A stretch of DNA of 64,000 nt from an uncultured Cellvibrionales bacterium (GCA_913019905.1 CAJVZD010000013.1:61237-125236), one strand, 5' to 3'; counted from the stretch's first letter, positions 36,291 through 46,135 are shown. Numbers and translations are program-made. The notes: generated by a model not told the origin, from the sequence alone.

Positions 36291-37622
36291 ATGAAAACAA
36301 AACTCATCGCGCTGGTTTTCGGCGCGAATTGTAAGTGTGTGCTCAGAACCTGGAAGGCGCTGATTTTCTTCGCTTCTGGCTTTCAAATATTACCCATCAA
36401 TGCTGCTCTATTAGAAGATCAGCTCACCTTAACCGCGGCCATTCAACGCTCGCTTGAACAACATCCGTCGTTAAAGGTTTTCCCATTACGCGATGCAGCT
36501 CTTCAAGGGCGGCAAGATATCGCAAAATTAAAACCGGCCTATGAACTTGACGTCGAATTAGAAAATTTCATGGGAAGCGGCGATTTCAAAGGACTTGATG
36601 AGGCAGAACTCTCGGTATCGCTTTCCTCTGTGATAGAGATGGGAGGAAAGCGCGAAGCACGGGGTGGGCTTTATGCAAGCAGTCGATCAGTGCTAAAAGC
36701 CCAAAAAGAAGTTGAATCACTTGAACTACTTGGCGAAGTTACCCGACGCTTTATTGATGTTCTTGCTGCACAGGAACGAGTTGCATTAGCGACCGAAGCC
36801 ACCGAACTGGCAACCACGACACTAGCCGCGGTAACAGCGCGTTCAAAAGCGGGCTCGACACCGGCAGCTGAAGTCAAGCGTGCAAGCGCGGCGCGTGCTC
36901 AATCGCATTTAACCCTTTTGTCTGAACAGCAGCAGTTGGCTTTTTTGAAAGTTGCGTTGGCCGTATTGTGGGGCGACACGACGCCGCAAAATTTTGCAGC
37001 CAGCGGCGACCTGTTTCTTTTTGGAAATGATGCTGAATTCAAACCGCTGAAAGACAAAATGCAGAGTAACCCGAATATCCAGGTTTTTTCTGCTCAAGAA
37101 AGGCTTAAAGACTCTGAAGTTCGGCTGGCCAAAACCGAATCGCGCAGTGACATTCGTTGGTCTGTTGGCGTAAGACGTTTTCAGGAATTAGATGAAACGG
37201 CTCTTACAGCTGGCATCAGCATCCCCTTGTTTTCGTCCAAACGAAACACCGGCGCAGTTTCGTCTGTGCTGATGTCTCGAAACGAAATCCGGTTCCAAAA
37301 AGATGTGGCTTTGCTCCAGATGCATACACAACTATTCCGTGCTTTTGGCAATCGTCAAAATGCAATCGTTAGTGCTAATACACTCCGACAGGAAATAATT
37401 CCCTCGCTTAAAGACGCGCTACTGGAAACCCAAAAAGCTTACGAACGTGGGCGATACAGTTATCTCGATTATGTTGCCGCTCAACGGGAACTACTCAACG
37501 CACGTCGAATGGTTGTTGATGCGGCCGCAGCTGCTCTCACTTATGGTTCTGAAATTGAACAGCTGACTGCTCAGTCATTGGCTGCAGCCCAGTTTTCAGA
37601 TCAATCAAATTTTAAGGACTAG
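36291..37622 (+). CDS. czcC: CzcC-like outer membrane efflux protein (TolC family)
   Basis: A 443-residue protein of the CzcC/TolC family: an N-terminal signal-like region, then LTLTAAIQRSLEQHPSLKVF, a coiled-coil helix pair and GISIPLFSSKRNTGAVSS, typical of OEP repeats. The C-terminal half (KAYERGRYSYLDYVAAQRELLNAR, in parts) is the second OEP repeat. It forms the outer membrane channel of a tripartite RND pump. It overlaps functionally with the next two genes, and its stop lies 4 bp before the next ATG, so the set is a real operon. Confidence 0.92.
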   Translation: MKTKLIALVFGANCKCVLRTWKALIFFASGFQILPINAALLEDQLTLTAAIQRSLEQHPSLKVFPLRDAALQGRQDIAKLKPAYELDVELENFMGSGDFKGLDEAELSVSLSSVIEMGGKREARGGLYASSRSVLKAQKEVESLELLGEVTRRFIDVLAAQERVALATEATELATTTLAAVTARSKAGSTPAAEVKRASAARAQSHLTLLSEQQQLAFLKVALAVLWGDTTPQNFAASGDLFLFGNDAEFKPLKDKMQSNPNIQVFSAQERLKDSEVRLAKTESRSDIRWSVGVRRFQELDETALTAGISIPLFSSKRNTGAVSSVLMSRNEIRFQKDVALLQMHTQLFRAFGNRQNAIVSANTLRQEIIPSLKDALLETQKAYERGRYSYLDYVAAQRELLNARRMVVDAAAAALTYGSEIEQLTAQSLAAAQFSDQSNFKD

Positions 37623-37626
37623 CACT

Positions 37627-38592
37627 ATGAAAATGTTGAAATTATTTAAAGAGGCCTGTCGTTTTGCAAGTTTCTGTTTTGTGGTCGCCGCCCAGTCGAT
37701 AAACCCGGTAGTCGCGGAGTCTGATTCGCACGATCGCGGCGGACAGTCAGGGCAACAAGCGCGTGGAGGAGGCGCTGAAGAAGAGCGCATTGCACTCACT
37801 TCTGAACAAATAGCTTATTCCGGAATTAGTTTGGCCAAGGCCAAATTGGAGAGCGTTCGAGAAGTTTTACCTTTGTACGGGCAGGTCGTTCCCAACGAGC
37901 AAAATGTGCAGTCGATAGCAGCACGTTTTGAAGGAGTCGTTATTCGTGTTAACAAGCAAATAGGTGACCCGGTAAGAAAGGGTGAAACTCTGGTGGAAGT
38001 AGAGAGTAATGATAGTTTAAAAACGTATTCGATTAAATCTGCCATCGACGGCGTCGTCACGGAACGAAATGCGAATGTCGGCGAACAAACCAGTAATAAA
38101 ACGCTTTTTAAGGTCGTGGATTTTTCTACGGTATGGGTAGACCTTTCTGCCTTCCCGAAAGACAGAGCCAAAGTTAAGTTGGGCCAGCAAGCGATAATTA
38201 AGTGCAATGCGGCTGATGTTAGCGGCCAAGGCAAGGTGATTTATATCGCGCCTTTTGGCAGCGCCAATCAAACGACTGTAGTCCGTGTTTTGCTTGAAAA
38301 CCCTGAATTTGCTTTGGTGCCTGGCCATTTCATTACCGCGGAAATCATGCAATCTGAAGCACCCGCCACTGTAGCAATTCGCAGCGGTGCGGTACAAATA
38401 GTGGAAGACCATACGGTCGTTTTTGTAAAAGGAAAAGAAGATTTTGAAGTTAGGGAAGTTGCTTTAGGTCGCACCGACGGCGAGCTCCATGAAGTGTTAA
38501 GCGGATTGAGTGTTGGAGAAAGTTATGTCGAAAAAAACAGTTTCGTTCTTAAATCTGAAATGGGTAAGGAAGGGGCGGAGCATGGACATTAA
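37627..38592 (+). CDS. czcB: CzcB-like periplasmic adaptor subunit
   Basis: A 321-residue membrane fusion protein. A signal peptide ends near residue 29 (VVAAQSINPVVAES). Then come a His/Gly/Gln-rich linker, a lipoyl half (IAARFEGVVIRVNKQIGDPVRKGETLVEVES, in parts), a beta-barrel domain, and a membrane-proximal end (VGESYVEKNSFVLKSEMGKEGAEHGH). The His-rich end may bind metal. It joins the CzcC channel to the CzcA pump. The ribosome binding site (AAGGA) is inside the end of czcC. Confidence 0.93.
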   Translation: MKMLKLFKEACRFASFCFVVAAQSINPVVAESDSHDRGGQSGQQARGGGAEEERIALTSEQIAYSGISLAKAKLESVREVLPLYGQVVPNEQNVQSIAARFEGVVIRVNKQIGDPVRKGETLVEVESNDSLKTYSIKSAIDGVVTERNANVGEQTSNKTLFKVVDFSTVWVDLSAFPKDRAKVKLGQQAIIKCNAADVSGQGKVIYIAPFGSANQTTVVRVLLENPEFALVPGHFITAEIMQSEAPATVAIRSGAVQIVEDHTVVFVKGKEDFEVREVALGRTDGELHEVLSGLSVGESYVEKNSFVLKSEMGKEGAEHGH

Positions 38593-38673
38593 AAAAGAGA
38601 TGTCTCTTATTGCATCGACTTCCTATGGTCGTTGCATTTTGAATTTGCGATTTTTCCAGAACAGGATTGCGAC

Positions 38674-41600
38674 ATGATTGATAATTTAATTCGATTCTCC
38701 ATCGCTCGGCGTTGGATTGTTATGTTTTTTGTATTTGTTACCGCAGCTATCGGTGTGTTTAATTATCAGCGATTAGCGATTGACGCGGTGCCCGATATTA
38801 CTAACGTTCAGGTACAAATCAATACCGAAGCGCCCGGATATTCACCACTTGAAGTGGAGCAACGAGTGACCTACCTGGTGGAACTGGCAATTACAGGTCT
38901 GCCGCAGGTGAAAAGTACGCGGTCGTTGTCGCGCTACGCACTATCGCAGGTGACTGTCGTTTTTGAGCAGGGAACTGATATTTATTTTGCGCGTAATTTA
39001 ATCAATGAACGACTCCAGGCAGCTAAAAGTGAAATGCCAGTAGGTATCGATCCCGCGATGGGACCCGTTGCGACCGGACTTGGTGAGATCTTCCATTATG
39101 CTGTCCGTGCAGATGATGAGGCCAGGCAGGATAACGGGGAGCCTTACGATGGAACCGCGTTGCGAAATTTTCAGGATTGGGTTATTCGGCCACAGTTACG
39201 CTTGGTTCCGGGTGTGACTGAGATCAACACGATCGGCGGCTACGACAGGCAATTTCACATAACAGCGAACCCCGCGTTACTGTTGGCTTATAGATTAAGT
39301 TTTGATGACTTAGTGGTAGCCATTGAAAAAAATAACGCTAGCGTTGGTGCTGGTTATATTGAAAAAAACGGTGAACAGTATCTTATTCGCGCACCGGGAC
39401 AAATTGAAGATATTGGCGATTTAGAGACCGTCATCGTTTCCTATCAAGATGGCATTCCCGTTGTCCTTAAGCAAGTCGCAGAAGTTGGTTTTGGTAAGCA
39501 GCTGCGCACAGGCGCGGCAACGCTGAATGGCGAGGAAACAGTGCTCGGTACGGCGGTGATGTTACTCGGTTCCAACAGTCGAACAGTTTCTGAAGCGGTG
39601 TCAAAAAAGCTAAATGAAATCAACAAGACTCTCCCTGCGGGAGTCTTTGCGGAGGCGGTGTACGACCGAACGGTGTTGGTCGATAAAACCATTGCTACCG
39701 TTCAAACTAATTTGCTCGAAGGCGCCATATTGGTACTTCTGGTACTGTTATTAATGCTGGGAAATTTCAGAGCAGCATTACTCACTGCTTTGGTTATCCC
39801 CTTGTCGATGTTGATGCTGATTTCTGGCATGGTCACGACAGAAGTGAGTGCAAATTTAATGAGCTTAGGGGCGCTCGACTTCGGTTTGATTGTAGATGGA
39901 GCCGTTATCATCGTAGAGAATTGCATACTACGATTGGCCAATCGGCAACAGCACGTTGGCCGTCTTCTGACGGTCGATGAGCGTTTTCAAACGGTTTTTT
40001 CCGCGACTCGGGAAGTATTTACACCGAGCTTAATCAGTGTCTTAGTAGTAATCTTGGTGAATATTCCCCTTCTTGCTTTGACCGGTGTCGAAGGAAAGAT
40101 GTTTACGCCAATGGCACTCACTGTAATTATGGCGTTAGTCTCGGCATTAATATTATCGCTCACATTTGTACCAGCCTCAGTGGCTTTGTTAGTGACGGGA
40201 CATATTGAAGAGAAAGACAATATGATTGTCGCCTACCTCAAGCGTATTTATAATCCTCTGCTAGAACTTGCATTGAAACTTCGTCTTGAAGCATTGATCA
40301 CAGCCGCTATTTTTGTGATTTTTTGTGGATGGACGGCATGGAAAATGGGCACGGAATTTATCCCTAATCTGGATGAAGGAGATATTGCTGTACAAGCATT
40401 ACGAATTCCAGGTACGAGTTTATCCCAGTCTCTCGAAATGCAATTTCAGCTCGAGCGCGCGGTGTTGGAAATCCCCGAAGTTAATGTTTTCTTTTCCCGT
40501 GTTGGCACTGCGGAGGTAGCAAGTGATCCTATGGGCCCCAATATTTCGGACGGCTACGTAATGTTGAAAAAACGAGAAAGCTGGCCTGACCCGGAAAAGA
40601 CCAAGAGGCAATTGCTGGAAGAAATTCAGGAACAACTTAACTTGTCGGTGGGAAATGCATTCGAAATAAGCCAGCCTATTCAGTTGCGTTTTAACGAATT
40701 GATATCGGGTGTTCGTTCGGACCTGGGTATTAAAATTTATGGTGATGACTTAACAAAACTATTAAAGTCTGGTGGTGAGATCGCGGCAGTGCTAAACACA
40801 ATTGCAGGCGCTGAAGGCGTGAAAGTTGAGCAGGTATCTGGCTTGCCCATTTTGTCAGTCGTAGCCGATCGCAACGCATTATACCGGTATGGTCTTAACG
40901 TTTCCGACGTGCAAGATGTGTTAACGACTGCAGTTGCGGGGAAAAATGCGGGTTTAGTGTTCGAGGGCGATCGACGTTTCGAAATCGTTGTACGTTTAAC
41001 GGAGGAGCTGCGAAACGATACGGCGGCCTTGGAGCGGCTGCCAATACAATTGCCTGGCGGTGGCTACGTCCCGCTGGGAGAAGTTGCAATGCTTAAACTG
41101 GCTCCTGGACCTAATCAGATATCTCGTGAAAATGGGAAGAGACGCCTCGTGGTTAGCGCAAACGTACGAGGTCGTGATTTAAGTAGTTTCGTTACTGAAG
41201 TACAGGAGGCCGTTGAAGAGCAGATAGTATTGCCGCCTGGCTATTGGTTGGGGTATGGCGGCACCTTTGAACAATTGGAATCGGCAACAGAGCGCTTAAG
41301 TCTTTTGGTTCCAATGACATTGGTTTTGATTTTTGCTTTGTTATTGACGACCTTCGGTTCAATCAAAGACGCCGCACTGGTTTTTAGTGGCGTTCCTCTA
41401 GCGTTGACCGGTGGAGTCATAGCGCTATGGATGCGCGATATTCCCTTGTCGATTACCGCTGCTGTTGGCTTTATCACTTTGTGTGGGGTTTCAGTGCTCA
41501 CCGGAGTCATGATGATCTCGGCATTCCGGGATGGTTTAAAAAACGGCTTGGACATCGATAGTTCGATCCGCAGTGGTGCCCTGTTGAGATTGCGGCCGAT

Positions 41601-41778
41601 TATCATGGTTGCTTTAGTCGCTGCATTAGGTTTTCTGCCGATGGCGCTAAATACCAGTACCGGCGCGGAGGTCCAGCGACCACTTGCAACAGTAGTTATT
41701 GGCGGAATTATTTCATCGACCTTACTATCTCTGATCGTATTGCCGGGATTATATCGCTTAAGCTATCGCAATGCATAA
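38674..41778 (+). CDS. czcA: CzcA-like heavy-metal RND efflux pump
   Basis: A 1034-residue inner membrane pump of the HME branch of the RND family. Twelve membrane helices with two large periplasmic loops are present. In helix 4 the proton relay reads ALDFGLIVDGAVIIVEN, the Asp-Asp-Glu set found in the CzcA/CnrA divalent-cation pumps; CusA-type pumps differ. IPNLDEGDIAVQ and NIGG-like segments fit HME members. It expels Co2+, Zn2+ or Cd2+ from periplasm or cytosol; the exact ion is not determined. I choose the MIDNLIRF start at 38674 over the upstream TTG frame extension. Confidence 0.95.
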   Translation: MIDNLIRFSIARRWIVMFFVFVTAAIGVFNYQRLAIDAVPDITNVQVQINTEAPGYSPLEVEQRVTYLVELAITGLPQVKSTRSLSRYALSQVTVVFEQGTDIYFARNLINERLQAAKSEMPVGIDPAMGPVATGLGEIFHYAVRADDEARQDNGEPYDGTALRNFQDWVIRPQLRLVPGVTEINTIGGYDRQFHITANPALLLAYRLSFDDLVVAIEKNNASVGAGYIEKNGEQYLIRAPGQIEDIGDLETVIVSYQDGIPVVLKQVAEVGFGKQLRTGAATLNGEETVLGTAVMLLGSNSRTVSEAVSKKLNEINKTLPAGVFAEAVYDRTVLVDKTIATVQTNLLEGAILVLLVLLLMLGNFRAALLTALVIPLSMLMLISGMVTTEVSANLMSLGALDFGLIVDGAVIIVENCILRLANRQQHVGRLLTVDERFQTVFSATREVFTPSLISVLVVILVNIPLLALTGVEGKMFTPMALTVIMALVSALILSLTFVPASVALLVTGHIEEKDNMIVAYLKRIYNPLLELALKLRLEALITAAIFVIFCGWTAWKMGTEFIPNLDEGDIAVQALRIPGTSLSQSLEMQFQLERAVLEIPEVNVFFSRVGTAEVASDPMGPNISDGYVMLKKRESWPDPEKTKRQLLEEIQEQLNLSVGNAFEISQPIQLRFNELISGVRSDLGIKIYGDDLTKLLKSGGEIAAVLNTIAGAEGVKVEQVSGLPILSVVADRNALYRYGLNVSDVQDVLTTAVAGKNAGLVFEGDRRFEIVVRLTEELRNDTAALERLPIQLPGGGYVPLGEVAMLKLAPGPNQISRENGKRRLVVSANVRGRDLSSFVTEVQEAVEEQIVLPPGYWLGYGGTFEQLESATERLSLLVPMTLVLIFALLLTTFGSIKDAALVFSGVPLALTGGVIALWMRDIPLSITAAVGFITLCGVSVLTGVMMISAFRDGLKNGLDIDSSIRSGALLRLRPIIMVALVAALGFLPMALNTSTGAEVQRPLATVVIGGIISSTLLSLIVLPGLYRLSYRNA

Positions 41779-42110
41779 GAGAGCTTAAAATGAAAAGATA
41801 GTTGGAAACGGCCTTTGACTATCTTTTCGAATAAATGAGCTGTTATTTTTGTGTCGTTGTATTTGTGCAGTTAGGTACCGCATGGTTTTTGATTGAAGGA
41901 ATTACAGAACATGCCTGCGTGGTCGCACTAAATGAAACTCAGAAGTCGGAACAAAGATCCGGTAAACGTTACTCAGCATTCCGTGATGTGCCTAAAAGTA
42001 CCTGCCTATTAGTCATTACTAGATCACATCCAGAAATGGCAACATGTCTTTGCTAGCTAATTGTTCTATGCCTCGAGCTGTAACCCTTGAAAAACGATTG
42101 TTATTGGCTA
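41779..42110. other. Gap after czcA
   Basis: A 73-codon plus-strand ORF (41835-42056) is open but has no ribosome binding site, no known homologue, and ends in a Cys-rich run; I do not call it. No other element is visible before the terminator. Confidence 0.35.
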
Positions 42111-42148
42111 AGCCCAACTAACACAAGATGTTGTTGGGCTGTTTTTTT
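42111..42148 (+). terminator. Terminator downstream of czcA
   Basis: AGCCCAAC (42111-42118) and GTTGGGCT (42133-42140) form a perfect 8-bp stem with a 14-nt loop, followed by G and eight T. It is 333 bp beyond czcA and 6 bp from the end of the convergent TonB receptor gene. Confidence 0.75.
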
Positions 42149-42153
42149 TCCGA

Positions 42154-44196
42154 TTACCACTGATAGTCAATGCGGGCAAAGACGTTGCGCCCGTAACCCG
42201 GTAGCCGGTCGCCTCGATCAATATCGATGTTTGCAACCCGATTGTAGCCGCCTAAATGATCGCTGTATTGTTTGTCGAGCAAATTATCGATACCACCACC
42301 GAGACGGATTTTCTCCGATACCTGCCAATAGCCCTTCATATTGACTAAACCATGACCGGCGGTTTCTTTTTCGTCGTTGGTCGTTGATTGTTGATCTTGC
42401 TTATTTGTCAGTACGGATTCGAGCGTGGCTGCCCATCGATTACTTTGATAAGTGATCCCGACAGTGCTATTCAAAGGTGCTATGCGGTATAGGTTGTCAT
42501 TTATGTCGTCACGTTTACCTCTTACAAAATTCACGATGCCATTCAAAGACCAATGGTTATCCAGTTGGTAGTGCGCTTCGACATCGAAACCGTATAATTG
42601 TGCATCAACGTTATTAAATTTTAAGTCGGCGACGGGCATTGCGGGCATGCCCATGTGAGGAATGTCGTCGGTGGTACCCTGAATATAGTCTTCCACCTGT
42701 TTATAGAAAGAGCGGAACGAAAAACTGAAATCGTCTTGTAGAATGTCTATGCCAATTTCCAGCTCGTGTGCAACTTCTGCGTCCAAATCGAGGTTACCCA
42801 GATAGGTTTTTCCATCGGCTAAACCGGCAGTGGCCTCCATCGACATCCACAGATAGCGTTCCTGATACGAGGCTGAGCGCGTTTTCCTTGCTATACCTGC
42901 ATACAGGGACGTCGCTTGATCTGCTTCATAATAGAGCTTCGCGACCCAATCAATATTGTTGTCATTTGTCTTTAGATTGGAATTGTTAAACGCCATCGCG
43001 CGCATTTGCATCATTGCCGCCATCATATTTCCAGGATTAGAAAAACTCACCGAATCAGAGTCCATCGTTACCCGGTTATACCGCAAACCGAGTTCTGAAC
43101 GCCATCGACTATTCAATTGCTGGTTTCGCTCGAGAAAAACACCCCAGACCTCGCGCTCGGCGCCGCTAAAATTTTGCGCAAAAAAACCAATCTTGTCGCG
43201 ATCGGTAATATCCGAGTCATGAGTTTCGTGGTGACCATCTAAACCCGCTAGCCACGTGCCGCCGTTATCTTCCCAGTCAATGGCTACTTTGATCCCGTTG
43301 CTATCACCAGTCGCCGTATTAATACGTGGGTTCATTCCCATCATCAATTGACGTAGATGGAAATTGCTCATGCCGTGATCAATTTCGCTGTGATAGATTT
43401 TACTGCGTACATTCCATCCTTCACCCTTAAAGTCGTAACTCAGGCTTGCCAAATCGGCATCAATATATTCAATATCCATTGGCAAAGCAGGATTGCCGCT
43501 GTCACCCGTTTCATTGTGAGCGAGATCGAATTGCCAACTATGGGCACCGCGCTGATACCCATAGCCCAGGTCGACGCGATCGCGTTCATATTCGGTATGT
43601 AGAATATCTCCACGGTCGAATTGGGCGTCGTCTCCACTCTCAGTCAGTCCTGCAACTTTGATGCGATGGGTTTTGTTACTGGCCACGACCGCTACACTGG
43701 TCAAGAGTCCTTCGTTTACCGACTGCGTGCCGGCGCGTATTCGTCCTTGTGAAGAAAATTGTGCGCTGTCACTGAATTCTCCAGACCAGGTTTTTGCGGT
43801 AATTGCACCGCCAATGGTTTCCTGACCAGCGCTTACGGGGGCGATACCGCGATAAATCGACAAGGACTCTAATTGCGCTGCCGGTGCATAGTGTAGCGGA
43901 GGATCCATCCAGTTTGGGCCGCCAGAACTAAGAGTCGATCCATCAACCGTTACATTAATTCGACTCCCGTACATCCCCCGATACTGGGGAATACCACTCA
44001 AGGGGCCGTTACTGTTGACGTTTGCCCCTGGTGCCTTGCGCAGTAGAGCAGCAGAGTCAGGGGTGATTTCGAGGGTTTCAGCGAGCTCAATAGTACTTAC
44101 CTCTCGTGCCGCAGTGACAACGACTTCCTCAATATCACTGGCGTGAACACCTGCAACCAGAGTTGAGCACAGCGTCAACTGAATAATGCGATTCAT
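42154..44196 (-). CDS. TonB-dependent outer membrane receptor, Met-rich, possibly for copper
   Basis: A 680-residue receptor. The signal peptide (MNRIIQLTLCSTLVAGVHA) is followed by the TonB box region IEEVVVTAAR and a plug domain with PQYRGMYGSRINVTVDG and GPNWMDPPLHYAP. The MDPP segment resembles the one in OprC/NosA copper receptors. Met-rich runs occur at LRQLMMGMNPR, GNMMAAMMQMRAMAF and HMGMPAMPV. The C terminus ends in the aromatic residue of a beta-barrel (YQW). I place the start at the ATG at 44196; the frame is open 48 codons further. It ends beside czcCBA, in the opposite orientation. Confidence 0.85.
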   Translation of the reverse strand: MNRIIQLTLCSTLVAGVHASDIEEVVVTAAREVSTIELAETLEITPDSAALLRKAPGANVNSNGPLSGIPQYRGMYGSRINVTVDGSTLSSGGPNWMDPPLHYAPAAQLESLSIYRGIAPVSAGQETIGGAITAKTWSGEFSDSAQFSSQGRIRAGTQSVNEGLLTSVAVVASNKTHRIKVAGLTESGDDAQFDRGDILHTEYERDRVDLGYGYQRGAHSWQFDLAHNETGDSGNPALPMDIEYIDADLASLSYDFKGEGWNVRSKIYHSEIDHGMSNFHLRQLMMGMNPRINTATGDSNGIKVAIDWEDNGGTWLAGLDGHHETHDSDITDRDKIGFFAQNFSGAEREVWGVFLERNQQLNSRWRSELGLRYNRVTMDSDSVSFSNPGNMMAAMMQMRAMAFNNSNLKTNDNNIDWVAKLYYEADQATSLYAGIARKTRSASYQERYLWMSMEATAGLADGKTYLGNLDLDAEVAHELEIGIDILQDDFSFSFRSFYKQVEDYIQGTTDDIPHMGMPAMPVADLKFNNVDAQLYGFDVEAHYQLDNHWSLNGIVNFVRGKRDDINDNLYRIAPLNSTVGITYQSNRWAATLESVLTNKQDQQSTTNDEKETAGHGLVNMKGYWQVSEKIRLGGGIDNLLDKQYSDHLGGYNRVANIDIDRGDRLPGYGRNVFARIDYQW

Positions 44197-44546
44197 AAAG
44201 ATTTCCCGGTAGTATTTGTTAAGGGAAAGGATTTTAGGATAAAACGCTGTTGGAGAGGAGTGACAGATTGTCGCACCTGGTGCCTCAGTATGTTCTATGA
44301 AAAAGCAGAATTGCGGACAGCGACAATTACCTGTATTCATTTAGTGATCCTCGTGCCGATTTGATTCGTACTTATGAAAGAGGTATAAAAATTTCGCTGG
44401 TTGATTTTCCTTCAACTCAAGACAGCATAAGGAAGGTGCGGTTGGACGATGGGGATTAGATCTAAAAATGCTAAGCCTGCCGGCTAGATACACGTTAAGA
44501 TACCGGGAGGTAGCTGGCGAATTGTGATCATTAAAAGAGGTGCAAG
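44197..44546. other. Divergent upstream region of the TonB receptor
   Basis: About 350 bp between the receptor and the DUF3081-like gene. I could not recognise a Fur box, Cox/copper box or cobalamin riboswitch in it. Confidence 0.35.
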
Positions 44547-44804
44547 ATGAATAGTCGATTGGATGTGAAAGTCTGTTTATCGGTTTTTAACCACATTTTA
44601 AGTCATGGGGAACAATGCGATGGGAATTATGTTTTTCAAGGGTTTAAGGCATGGTCTGATTTCGATGGCTACACCTGTTTCTTAAATTACAGTAATGTCA
44701 CCCTCACAATGATGTTCCACGGGAAATATGAAGTTGATTATCCCAATAGGGACGAGTTGATATTGTTTGAAAATAAGATAAATCAATTTTCTCTAGGGTT
44801 ATAA
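44547..44804 (+). CDS. DUF3081-like small protein
   Basis: An 85-residue acidic protein, MNSRLDVKVCLSVFNHILSHGE in its first part, then YVFQGFKAWSDFDGYTCFLNY and VTLTMMFHGKYEVDY. The 'FSDFDGYT' pattern resembles DUF3081, a small family known to me from Vibrio and Shewanella; its function is unknown. The ATG has GAGGTG 5 nt upstream. The next gene begins 3 bp after the stop. Confidence 0.7.
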   Translation: MNSRLDVKVCLSVFNHILSHGEQCDGNYVFQGFKAWSDFDGYTCFLNYSNVTLTMMFHGKYEVDYPNRDELILFENKINQFSLGL

Positions 44805-44807
44805 GAG

Positions 44808-45023
44808 TTGAATCAAGTTAGCTCAAAATCTCTACTGAATAGTAAGTGGACAAAAGTAGAAATTCGCAATAAGGAAAAACACTTTGTCATTACTAAACTG
44901 TCAGTCGATGAAAACAAGCTCATAGTTGACTGCATTATTGAGGCCGTGATCAATCGTCGTGAATACTCAATCAATTGGCGAGACTTAAGGGATACGTCGG
45001 AGTGGCGACAAGGCTGGCAATAA
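44808..45023 (+). CDS. Trp-rich small protein of the TIGR02450 type
   Basis: A 71-residue protein with a TTG start. SLLNSKWTKVEIRNKEKHFVITKL, in parts, then CIIEAVINRREYSINWRDLRDTSEWRQGW, in parts, reproduce the pattern I recall for TIGR02450 (tryptophan-rich conserved hypothetical, 'LL.SKWTAV...EKHFLVTK ... EAV...R...W..L.D...W..GW'). Its function is unknown. It starts 3 bp after the DUF3081-like stop, with AGGG inside that gene as ribosome binding site, so the two are co-translated. Confidence 0.75.
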   Translation: MNQVSSKSLLNSKWTKVEIRNKEKHFVITKLSVDENKLIVDCIIEAVINRREYSINWRDLRDTSEWRQGWQ

Positions 45024-45499
45024 ACTCCCCCTGCAACAACAAATACGAGTAGTATGAGGATGCATTTCAATTTTGATTTCTCCTTATAATATTGCCGCTG
45101 CTTCGAATCGTATGCTCCAGCTACAATGTAGGTGTTGGCGATATTGGCCCAAAATCGTACCATTCTCCGTTTGACTGATGAGATAACGGCGTTTACTTTT
45201 ATTATATAAAAAAAGCCATACCAGCCGGATATCGACTGACAGAAGGTACTTTCCTGTTAACACTGAGATAGATAGTTCGGACAATTTGTTTAGGGCTAAA
45301 TGGTCAAAATAGAAAACGGAAAATGTAGAGGCGATTAGCTGGTAACAGTAGTTCAATTGGATAAGGGGATTCTGATCGAATGGCAGCTATACCGACTTTA
45401 CGTACTTTGGAACAAGCTCAAAGAACTAATTCAGGGTGTTGGTTTACCGACGAGGAAACCAACAGGAATCGGAAGGTGTCACTTTAAAAGGTATTTCAA
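45024..45499. other. Gap before the PAS protein gene
   Basis: 476 bp without a supported gene. A 35-codon frame starting at 45380 and stopping at 45487 directly precedes the PAS gene but has no ribosome binding site. Minus ORFs here are chance. Confidence 0.35.
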
Positions 45500-46135
45500 A
45501 TGGACAACCGGGAATTGTTGTTGAGTGAAGAACGTCTACAGATGGTATTGGAAGGCAGTGAGCTAGGTTTCTGGGACTGGAATATAGAAACCGGTGAGGT
45601 AAAACGTAATGACCAGTGGGCTCGAATATTGGGCTACCTCGGGATTGATGAATTTGAAGAGAATGTTGACACTTGGACAAATTCGATTCATCCCGATGAC
45701 CGTGGCGCAGCGTGGGCATCCATCAATGATCACAAAGAGGGCCGTTCCTCGTCCCACAATATCGAATACCGAATGCTTAACAAGCTAGGTGATTATGTAT
45801 GGATTCTTGACCATGCCAAAATTGTACAGCGGGATGAAAATGGACACCCGCTGCGCATGAGCGGAACACACAGTGACGTTTCGGATAGAAAACGCCTGGA
45901 GCAAGAAAGAAATACACTAATTGAATCACTCCAAAATGCGGCGAGTGAAATTAAAACTTTAAAAGGGATTCTTCCAATTTGTTCGTATTGCCACAATATC
46001 CTCAACGAAAAAGGCGCTTGGAGCCAAATGGAAGCTTACATATCCAGCCATTCGGATGCACATTTTAGTCACGGTATTTGTCCAGCTTGTTATCCGAAAA
46101 TTCGCTTACAGAACGGGCTGAGCGAAAAGCCCTAA
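45500..46135 (+). CDS. PAS domain protein with C-terminal double-CxxC module
   Basis: A 211-residue protein. Residues about 10-130 are a PAS_3/PAC module: SELGFWDWNIETGEVKRND, WTNSIHPDDRGAAW, and the PAC-like GTHSDVSDRKRLEQER. A coiled helix follows, then a C-terminal zinc-ribbon-like region ICSYCHNILNEKGAWSQMEAYI with HFSHGICPACYPKI. The latter is common after sensor and response regulator domains. It probably senses a small ligand and passes a signal to a partner; it has no kinase or GGDEF domain. The stop codon lies inside the terminator loop. Confidence 0.85.
   Translation: MDNRELLLSEERLQMVLEGSELGFWDWNIETGEVKRNDQWARILGYLGIDEFEENVDTWTNSIHPDDRGAAWASINDHKEGRSSSHNIEYRMLNKLGDYVWILDHAKIVQRDENGHPLRMSGTHSDVSDRKRLEQERNTLIESLQNAASEIKTLKGILPICSYCHNILNEKGAWSQMEAYISSHSDAHFSHGICPACYPKIRLQNGLSEKP

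Noticed and set aside
41835..42056. 73-codon plus ORF after czcA
   Set aside because: No ribosome binding site and no family; only the position before the terminator speaks for it.
44197..44546. Cobalamin riboswitch or Fur box before the TonB receptor
   Set aside because: No matching conserved box seen in the 350-bp upstream region.
45084..45356. 90-codon minus ORF
   Set aside because: Lies in an intergenic region with atypical composition and no start signal.
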